The translations under genes and the position numbers were made by a program. A stretch of 64,000 nucleotides of DNA from Gentiana macrophylla (Eukaryota; Streptophyta; Magnoliopsida; Gentianales; Gentianaceae), in contig CM047810.1 of the NCBI GenBank assembly GCA_026214975.1, positions 38,061,280 to 38,125,279 on the forward strand, read 5' to 3'. Shown here one piece after another: positions 56,030 through 64,000 of the stretch. The notes under the pieces were generated by a model. That model was not told the DNA's origin, searched no databases, and saw nothing but the letters and a program-made list of their open reading frames with translations. Numbering within the stretch: position 1 is the stretch's first letter; every line of letters starts with the position of its first letter.

Positions 56030-57660
56030 CTCTCGAGCATGTTATGCATATGGCGAGTGCACTCCGGATGTTCCATGGTTTGCCTCTATCGTCAACTACC
56101 CGCATTCCCGAGATTTAAATCCGAATTTTCATATCGGAGAAGAAGAAATTTTCTCTCGATTTGAAAACCTTCGTGTGGGATGAACCTTACCTCTTTAAAA
56201 TCTATAAGGACGGATTGTTAAGAAGATGTGTTCACGAATCGAAAGCAACGTGATATCATTAAACAATGCCATAGTGGCCTCACTGGTGGTCACTTTGGTC
56301 CCTGGAAAACCGTTGCTAAAATCTTTCGATCCGGTTTCTATTGGCCCACGATCTTCAAGGATTGAAGCCTTCGCAAGGCTTGTGATAGGTGCCAATGAAC
56401 CGGTACTCTAACTAAGCGTTTTGACATGCCATTAAAGCCCATTTTAGAATGTGAGGTCTTTGATGTATGGGGTATTGATTTTATGGGCCCGTTTCCATCT
56501 TCTGTGGAAACAAATACATCTTAGTCTGCGTTGATTACGTATCAAAATGGGTGGAGGCTCAAGCCACTTCTCGTAATGACCACAAACGGTCATGAACTTT
56601 CTCAAGAAAAATATCTTCGTGAGATTTGGATGTCCCCGTGCCTTAATCGGTGATGAGGAACGCACTTACGCAATGCACCACTAGAAAAAGTCCTTGAGAA
56701 AATAGGTGTCCGGCACAAAATTGGCACACCATATCATCCTATGACTAGTGGCGGTCGAGAGAAGCAATCAGAGTTTAAAGAAGATCTTGGAAAAAGTTGT
56801 AAACAGTCACAGAAAGGATTGGAGTCTCAAACTGGATGATGTGCTATGGGCATACCGTACTGCCTATAAAACCCCCATAGGTACATCACCCTATCAGATG
56901 GTGTATGGCAAACCCTGCCACTTGCCAGTCGAATTAGAGCATAAAGCATATTGGGACACTAAGTTCTTGAACTTTAATGCCCAGTCATGTGGTGAACATC
57001 GACTGATGCAGTTGCATGAATTGGATGAGTTTAGACTCCGGGCTTATGAGAGTGCCAGGATTAGCAAGGACAGAATGAAACTCCTTCATGATGCTAAAAT
57101 CAAGAAGCGAGAATTTCAAGTTGGGGAGCAAGTCTTACTTTATAATTCCAGGTTGCATCTGTTTCCTAGAAAGTTGAGGACGCGTTGGTCCGGCCCCTTT
57201 GAAATTCTTCAAATTATTGCCGGAGGTGTTTTAGAGCTGAGAGGTCATGGTGACCAGCCGTTCAGAGTGAATGGTCAAAGGTGCAAGCATTATATAGGAC
57301 AAACCAAAGAGAAACCTTTGATTGTTCATTTCCTCGACATCCTCGGGTGTGGTATGACTGAAGTCACTGAGTTTGACGAATTTTCACCCGACTTGTTTTC
57401 CGAGGATGACGGTGAGTTCATTAAAGGAAGTTATGGTGGTAGTTGGGATATGGAAGAACTCAAAAGGAGGCACAATTAAAGAGAAAAGTTGAAAAGAAGA
57501 AGTCTACAATGGGAGGATTAAAAGTGTTTGGAAAGCAATCGAAACTTGACCTCATGTGTTAGATGTTGTTTTTCAGCACCACACCAATGATCGAGCTTAC
57601 ACGATGTAATGGCCGGGAGGAAAGTTAAATGGCCTGACCTGAGGTTGAATGGAAGTTTTG
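56030..57660 (+). pseudogene. Element B integrase
   Basis: The zinc-finger part (56190-56420) is frameshifted. Core words around 56455-56760 ([18 protein letters not shown]-like, [20 protein letters not shown]) lie in several frames. From 56748 a long open frame reads [73 protein letters not shown] and [12 protein letters not shown], ending at 57479. Similarity to A's tail (VMA-RKVKWP) continues to about 57640 in a shifted frame. Confidence 0.9.
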
Positions 57661-57705
57661 TCGAGCCAATGACATAAAACAAAAACGCCACTAGGGGGCA
57701 TCCTA
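57660..57705 (+). promoter_or_regulatory. Post-stop two-hairpin element of B
   Basis: GTCG-AGCCAA-TGAC, then ATAAAAC, then TAGGG-GGCA-TCCTA. The closing pair G-T and the G-T in stem 2 keep the fold although bases differ from A. Confidence 0.7.
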
Positions 57706-59402
57706 GATATCTAGTTATAATAATAATAATAATAAATAATTTGGATACGACTAGTCTTAATGAAATGTAGAATTTGTGATAGAAGTTGAACACATAGCAC
57801 AACCAAGTATCAGGATGAATGTTTGAATGTCTTTTAAAGGGAATGATTAGGTGGTTATCCGAAAATCCCGAGGGAGTACAAAGAAAACGTTCAAATGCAT
57901 CATTTCTTGGACTTAGGTTGTTAGAATGATTTAACCCTTGAGGATCTGGGTATAAAAGACTCAATACTCTTTCACACATTTCATTTTATGATCTACTCTG
58001 TTTCCAACATGAATTTATGACTTGACTATGATATTTGCTCATGTGATATTCTCTATGATACATATATGCTTAGATGTTCTGTGCTTTACCCGTGTGGGTT
58101 ATTTTTCCATCTAAAGCTTTTATGAGAGTGACCATATATGTATTGCCTATCGAATTTTCTGACGTGACAGGGCCATTTTCTTATTATTCCCATATCCCTA
58201 TTCGATGTTTTGGCACGAGGACCATGTCCCGTGTTTGCTTTGTGTTGGTTGTTTTTTGTTTTGGTATAGGGATTCGGATCGTGCTTTCTCATGGCTGTTA
58301 CGGGATTCGATAGCATCTTTCTGCCTGGTTTATAAGTTAAGTCTTCCTCTCTATCTCATTTACACTCTGAGAATAATGCAAAGTCGTAAGTGGGGTAGAG
58401 TCCGGTTGGTTTAGAAATGGCGAGAAGTGTTTAAACTCTTAGTTTTTGGATCTTTTTCGAGCATAAATGAGTTGAATATAATGAATTGTATAAGGTATAT
58501 ATTTCATGGATTTGAAGATATAATGATCAATTTGATATGTATAACTAATTTGAACCGTAAGTACATTTTAACCCCTAATTTATTTGTGTAACATGAATTG
58601 ATTGTTCACGTAAGCCTTTGACATTGAAAGCGAAAATTTTAAATCAGATCCATTCAAGTATCCTAGTGGTTATTCTAGAGATAGTTACTGAGTAACTTAG
58701 TACCTAACTTTTGAACGTGTACTGTGAATATCTGAAGGTTTGAATGTGATAGAAAGGATATAAGTTAAGTGGAATGAAAAGAAAAATACCAAATTAAGAT
58801 GAACTATATATATGTCGGTTGTAGCTACCAATGATTTGAGTGCGGTAGGCGTTATCACTAAACGCCCTATACCACTATGAGGTTTAAAAGCTCCCGATCG
58901 CTCGATGATAGTAGTCCCGGCTAGGGTGTTATCACTAAACATCCTATTGCTTTGGGAATGAAGGCATATGCTACATGTGAAATTAAGTCCACTAGGGTGT
59001 TATCACGAAACATCCTATTCTTCGGGAATGAATTAAGCATGGTTGAAAACTTAGTTATCTTCGACTATTGCAGTATAAACCGAATGATATGCTTTAGGGA
59101 TTATCCTAATAAGTACACGAGAGGACTTTGTGTGGAATCATATCGCTTTTACGTAGGAAAGTCATTGGGAATATGTCTGAATGGATATTCGTGTGTATTG
59201 CTTGAATTATTCAAGAGAGGATAGTGGAAATTGAAAAGGCTTGTCACACACACTCTGTTATATATATATATTAAGGTTAACGTGTGGTTATGATTCGATC
59301 GGTTGTATTATCTGGTTGTCCCTTATATCTTATCTTTTCGTGAATTTTGTCCCTCATTCATTTTGTTTTATCACTTGTTTTTGCTCGAGGACGACCAAAA
59401 GC
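57706..59402 (+). other. Element B 3' noncoding region with stem-loops
   Basis: No ORF is supported. A degenerate hairpin plus TAAGTGGGGTAGAG (58387-58400) recalls the internal polypurine-like tract of A. Three stem-loops with loop TTATCAC(T/G)AAA lie at 58844-58873, 58921-58947 and 58993-59017, with stems GGTAGGCG/CGCCCTATACC, TAGGGTG/CATCCTA and TAGGGTG/CATCCTA. Confidence 0.65.
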
Positions 59403-59416
59403 TAAGTGGGGGTTTG
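59403..59416 (+). other. Element B polypurine tract
   Basis: TAAGTGGGGGTTTG lies immediately before the 3' LTR start TGATGACGG. Confidence 0.85.
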
Positions 59417-60507
59417 TGATGACGGAAAAATTCACTGTTATTATTATAACATTTCACCCCACTTTTGATACCATTTTGAGCATTTATGTATCAAATCAAG
59501 TCATTAATTTATAGGTTTTATCTAATTATATAAATAGTAAGTCTTATAGAATATATCGTGTTTTTATGTGTTTTTACTAGTTTTTGTACCGTTTAAGTAA
59601 TCGAGTGTAAATGTCGGATTTACGTTTGGTATTTTGGTGGTTCATTGCAGGATTATACATTGACCAAGATTCCACGTAACGACATGTTTTGAGTCTAAAA
59701 GATGTGTTTAGAGGGTTAGAAGAAGGTGCCACAAGCTTACGAGTTAAAAAGGGTCGTTTTTCCTAAGTACTTGAATCGTTACATATTTTCGACGGAGATT
59801 TGACCCAGCTTAGAGACATTTTCAGGGGATGACTTCTTAATAAAAGTTGTAGATCTTCACATAAGCTTTCCAACGCACTTTGAATCACGTCAATTGGAGT
59901 TCTACAACTCAAGTTATGGTCAAGTGGCTAATCGATTCAGATCAAGAAATGTCGAAAACGACACGTAATGAAATGGCTCATCAAAACGACATTTTCTAAA
60001 GAAGTTTCCTTAATAAAAGTTGTATATCTTCAAGAAATCTTTCCAATGGATTTTGAATCAAGTCAATCGGACTCCTACAACTCAAATGGTGGTCAAGTGG
60101 CTAATTGATTCAATTTCGTAAAAATGTCGCAAAACGCTCGGAGGAACACGAGGTACTCAAGAAGACGTTTTCTGAAGAAGAGTCCTTCATGAAAGTTGTA
60201 GAGTTTCTCGAGACCGTAATTTTGGCATTTCGTTTGCAATTTTGGGAGTCTACAACTCAAGATATGAATTTTAAGTTTTAATCCAATATATATCAAATCA
60301 TCAGAAGATTTGGATAGAATCGAGCAGGATTTCTGATGATTAGTCCTCGCCCAGTCCGGCATTTTCCGGACCAGTCCGGCCTCCCTTTGAACTCTATAAA
60401 TAGGACTCAATTGATACAACAGAAGGCTGCCCCTTGCTTCTTTCGGCCATTCTTTTCTTTTCTTGTTCTTGTTCTTATTTTATTTTTGTTTTTGTTTTGT
60501 TGTAGTA

Positions 60508-60584
<77 letters not shown>

Positions 60585-61695
60585 AATTTCTTTTCCTTTC
60601 ATTTTTCTTGTTTTATTTTTCTTTTGTAGTATCAATATATATATATATATATATATACTTATATACATATATATAGATCTATATATTTATATACTTATAT
60701 ATATGTATCAAAAATAATAATACCGTAGTATTGATTGAATACTCGGAAATTATCGAAAGATCGTTGTTGTTGAAGTCGAATCGTTCCCGGAGAATACGAC
60801 CTATGAATCAACAGTTGAAATCAAATGATTTCAAGCAATCATACGATGATGAGAAAGGCTAAAGACGTTTGAACAAGCTTGTGAAACCGATTCTTAGCAA
60901 AGATCTCGATTTCGACTTTTGGATTGTTTTGTAAGTTTTAATAAAAGTTGTATCTTTATTATGCTTTATTCGCTTTTATGCAATTATATCGAGAGATCGG
61001 TGCATATTTGATGTTTAACGCTTGACGAGAGTCGTTGTTAAATCTTAGATCACCGTAGTAAAGATTAGATTTTTAACCTAAAAATAACGAGAGTTGTTAG
61101 GTTGAATATCTAGATTACTTAAATTGAGAGATTTCACACCTTTGTTATGAAAGCGTTAATCTTTAAGATCGAAAGATAAAAGATTGATAGGTGAATTATC
61201 TACGAAAGTAGAAATTCATACCTTTGATGGGTGAATCACAATTTTTCGTTAAATCACTACAAGATAATCCAGAGAAGAAATTGAGTGTTGTGGAATCGGT
61301 GGATCATTGCTTGTTCATTGTTAAATTAATTGAGAAAATCGTTTGTCTTTGCCTTTGCTTCGTTATCATCGTAGTAATCGCAGTGAATCGTAGTAATCTT
61401 GTAGTAAGTTTTCATGTGTAGTTGTAGTTATAAAATAGAATTAATTTAGTTAATCGAGTTCAGTAACTATCTTTCCTGGCTTTGGATTGACAACCTCTGT
61501 CAGGTTTATTGTTTTCGTTTTAGTTTTGTTTTGTATTAGTTTAATCGTGACAAATTTGAAAAATTAAGAACTAGACCAACCTCGATTCCTGTGGATCGAC
61601 TCCGGTTTTAATCGCTATACTACGATCCCTGCACTTGGGGTAAACCGGATTTATTTATTACTTGTTTGTTTTGCTTTGCTATAAAATCCGAGACA
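59417..61695 (+). repeat. Element B 3' LTR
   Basis: 2279 bp, nearly identical to 48809-51084; differences are mostly single-base indels and dinucleotide-run length. It holds the perfect palindrome CCGGAC-CA-GTCCGG (60366-60379), a GTCCGG half-site 20 bp upstream (60354) and TATAAATA (60395-60402). Confidence 0.95.
60511..60582. repeat. (TA)n run in B 3' LTR
   Basis: Pure TA run. Hydrophobic IY-repeat frames across it are artefacts. Confidence 0.95.
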
Positions 61696-61700
61696 GAGAT

Positions 61701-62463
61701 TGTATGCATCATCGGGATATTTATTATGCAATGCACCTCCTGCCGCAGCATCTATGTTCTTCCTATCCCTATAATCCAGTCCATTATAAAATGTCTGCAC
61801 TAATTGCCATTTTTCCAACCCATGGTGAGGGCAGTTCCTCAGCATTTCCTTAAAACGCTCCCAAGCTTCATAAAGGGATTCATTGGATTGTGTGAAGCTT
61901 GTAATCTGATTCCGCAACTGAACTGTCTTACCAGGAGGAAAATACTTGGCTAAAAAGGCCTGAGAGAGTTGATCCCAAGTAGTCACCGTGCCTGGTGGAA
62001 TGGAATGGTACCAGGCTCTTGCTTTATCTCTCAGGGAAAACTTGAACAACATGGTTCTGATCTGATCTGAAGTGATGTTGTTCACTTTTAGGGTATGACA
62101 GTATTCCAGGAATATCTTTAGATGCATAGTAGGGTCTTCTGTAGGTGATCCCCCAAAGGAATTCTGTTGAACCATCTGAATAAGAGCAGGCTTCAGTTCA
62201 AAGTTGTTTGCTGCTATAGTAGGCTGCACAACCCCTGGCTGTAAACCTTGTGCAGTAGGCACTGAGTAATCCTTCAAGGTCTTATTATTGTTTTCAGCCA
62301 TCTCTGTTTCAGATTTAGTTTCCTCTGTCTCAGATTCCAGCTTAAACAATCTTCTCCTCCTATGAAAAGTCCTCTCGATTTCTAGATCTAACTCAAAGAG
62401 ATTGTTAAGACTTCGAGATTTTCGCATAAACAAGAAGAAAAGACAACCAAGAGAGGAAAGCAC
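61701..62463 (-). CDS. gag: Element C gag, N-terminal part
   Basis: The frame opens at ATG 62463 (MLSSLGCLFFLFMRKSR); a more likely gag start is the MAENNNKTLKDYS ATG at about 62300. Features are NNFELKPALIQMVQQNSFGG, HLKIFLEYCHTLKVNNITSD, FSLRDKARAWYHSIPPGTVT, FLAKYFPPGKTVQLRNQITS and NESLYEAWERFKEMLRNCPH, the complete retrotrans_gag domain. The frame is intact until the GAGAT target site, where element B cuts it in YPDDAYN. It continues at 48808. Confidence 0.9.
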
Positions 62464-62529
62464 AATTACCTACTAAAAAAAAAGTCTAGTCTAACAAAAT
62501 TAACAACCGGCTCGATGTTGGCACTCAAG

Positions 62530-62547
62530 TCCCTGGCAACGGCGCCA
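62530..62547 (-). other. Element C primer-binding site
   Basis: TGGCGCCGTTGCCAGGGA on the minus strand, 7 bases inside the LTR end; same type as A and B. Confidence 0.87.
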
Positions 62548-62554
62548 GAAAACT

Positions 62555-64000
62555 TGTTGTGTGATTTTCACTTTAATCACTAAATCCTACCGCAAGCGCA
62601 CGGCTTATCGAGTAGTACTTAGGATGTCGATCCCACAGGGACTTGGGACAATCACCGAATAGTTATCAATTTATATTAGCTAAACTAATCAAATTTTGGT
62701 GTTTTAAGATATAAGATAACTAAAAACTAAGGTCCTATTTAAATCTCAACACAAGTCCAAGAAAATGCTAGAAATCAAGTTGGAAGAACTTCTAGGACGT
62801 CGGATTACTACGGTAACAAATATATGACTTTTACAACGACCTTTCCATTTACTATGAATTTTTACTTATGTTGATTGAATAATCAAAAGTGATTAACAAT
62901 ATTCTTTCAAACTACTATTAATCGTGCCTAAATTAATATTAAATCCGATTTCTCGCTCATTAACTTAATCTAGACCCATTAAAACATCATTATTCATATT
63001 GCCACAAGAAATTTCAATTAACTTTCACTCATGAATTTTCTTGATTGAAATTAGAGTTCTAACCTATCAACTAAACTTCACCTTTCAAGACATCACCTAA
63101 TTGATAATAAATTCTTCATATAAACCTATGGAAATTCATCTTACGATCCATCAATTCATAAATTCATACGAAATAGCACACCAAAATCAATACAAAAGCA
63201 TATCAATTCATAATAATAGGAAAGATCAAATCTTTAACTCATATATTCATTTACCGTGCTCTCCTAATCCTAGAAAATTAAATCTACTCACAAGATAATC
63301 AAAGAGATCACAAAAATCATGGATTTAGGCATTGTGAAACGTAAAGATAAAATAAAAGGAAGAAAATTAAGAGAAAGGAAATAGAATTGTCTCACAAATA
63401 TCATAAAACCAAGAAATTCACGATCCGTTCTTTGTTCTTGAGCCCTAAGCAAAAATCTTGTTCTTCAAAAGTTGAAGGAAAAAAATAGATGGGATTGGGA
63501 GTGCAAATCACGCCTAAATGGAATGAATGTGGCGTCTATGATCATTTTTCAATTTAAGGGAATTATTTTAGGATAAATAGGAATTTTCCTTAATTTAAAT
63601 TGTGTAATTTATCTCCTAAAATAAAATTCCCTAAAAATATGAAGATAATGGCTCAATATTCCTTATTTTTGCTCTCTTTTTTCACGCCAATCTCTTGAAA
63701 TCACGTTGGGAATTATCTCCACCAATCAGAACATTTCGTTGGCCTGTAGAAAATCTGGATAGTTTCTGCATTTTTTCACACCCTGTTCCATTCTTCCACA
63801 CCTGGGTGTGATTCTTCTTGCCTTCATTACTTTGACTCCTTTTTAGCTCATTTTCATTGCCTTTTATGCTCGGATTCATCATATCTCAGAAATATCAAAG
63901 CCACAAAGATGAATCTAGTCCCAAAAGGCAATTTATCATACGAATATCACAAAATAGGCATTAAAACAGGCCAAAATGATCCAAGAATAACCACATATGG
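62555..64000 (-). repeat. Element C 5' LTR (cut by window end)
   Basis: It matches 42833-44277 closely. The last bases of the window, ACCACATATGG, lack about 11 bases to the expected LTR end TGGACTTATCA. It contains the palindrome CACACCTGGGTGTG at 63797-63810. Confidence 0.94.

Larger units (their letters stand above)
48809..61695 (+). mobile_element. Element B: complete nested Athila-type retrotransposon
   Basis: LTRs are at 48809-51084 and 59417-61695 (TGATGACGG...CCGAGACA). The target duplication is a perfect GAGAT at 48804-48808 and 61696-61700. Between them are PBS, gag, protease, RT, RNase H and integrase in Ty3/gypsy order, all frameshifted, then about 1.8 kb of noncoding DNA and a polypurine tract. 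There is no third ORF. The proteins are close to those of A while LTRs and spacers differ. LTRs are nearly identical, so insertion into C was recent. Confidence 0.96.
42833..64000 (-). mobile_element. Element C: gag-protease-only Athila-like retrotransposon, host of nested B
   Basis: Read on the minus strand: 5' LTR (from beyond 64000 to 62555), PBS (62547-62530), gag (62463 on), nested element B, rest of gag, protease, then directly the post-stop hairpin element, an extra ORF, polypurine tract and 3' LTR (44288-42833). No reverse transcriptase, RNase H or integrase lies between protease (46924) and the 3' LTR. Without B it would be about 8.3 kb. Such LTR elements with only gag(-PR) need another element's enzymes to move. 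The window ends about 11 bases before the outer end of the 5' LTR. Confidence 0.9.

Noticed and set aside
60336..60717. Frames with IYIYIY repeats (also 49777-49983)
   Set aside because: Produced by (TA)n runs in the LTRs of B.

Overview
This is a repeat-dominated window from an angiosperm nuclear genome, most likely a eudicot. The evidence is plant-specific LTR retrotransposon lineages (Athila-type Ty3/gypsy, Ty1/copia), an L1-type LINE, CACTA, Stowaway-like and MULE-like DNA elements, and two intron-containing plant genes. The exact species cannot be named from the sequence. I see no prokaryotic genes, CRISPR arrays, rRNA or tRNA genes.

Layout. 1-14473: Athila-type element A (+ strand). 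It has frameshifted gag-pol, a small extra ORF, and a third ORF (the Athila 'env-like'/plant-transposon-protein ORF) with what looks like its own promoter and 5'UTR intron. Its 5' end carries a partial LTR/PBS tandem duplication and an inverted, diverged LTR-like block. 14474-18721: a disrupted gene start or LTR fragment, a solo LTR with a perfect 5-bp target duplication, a 5'-truncated LINE and a Stowaway-like MITE. 20.9-29 kb: a UFD1-like gene copy with a broken N terminus, then a 16-17 bp minisatellite split by a 4.8-kb CACTA element. 29.4-33.7 kb: a decayed Ty3/gypsy relic with its protease-containing segment present twice. 33.8-35.8 kb: an apparently intact three-exon 2-oxoglutarate-dependent dioxygenase gene (- strand) with a MULE-like MITE in intron 1. 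36.6-38.3 kb: a deleted copia relic. 38.7-41.4 kb: a two-exon RPA3 (replication protein A 14-kDa subunit) gene (- strand) with a paired E2F-like site upstream. 42833-64000: a gag-protease-only (non-autonomous) Athila-like element C (- strand), whose gag is interrupted by a complete nested Athila-type element B (48809-61695, target duplication GAGAT).

How the parts fit. The two host genes (dioxygenase, RPA3) are small islands; nearly everything else is transposon in nested layers (B in C; CACTA in minisatellite; MITE in intron). A, B and C belong to one broad lineage and share noncoding architecture that the protein domains do not explain. (i) In A, B, C and the unrelated solo LTR there are family-specific palindromes of the form arm-NN-arm, about 20 bp apart, in the U3. 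In A and C the same family motif is repeated in front of the extra ORF. (ii) A two-hairpin element (GTCG-AGC-loop, then an AGGCA-loop hairpin) lies just after ORF stop codons in A (twice), B and C. (iii) A hairpin plus a second polypurine-like tract lies about 0.8-1.5 kb before the true polypurine tract. (iv) Hairpins with compensating stem changes occur in the 3' noncoding part of A and B. These are the best candidates here for undescribed biology.

Limits. All alignments were by eye. Many single-base frameshifts in the retroelement ORFs could be real decay or uncorrected long-read errors.
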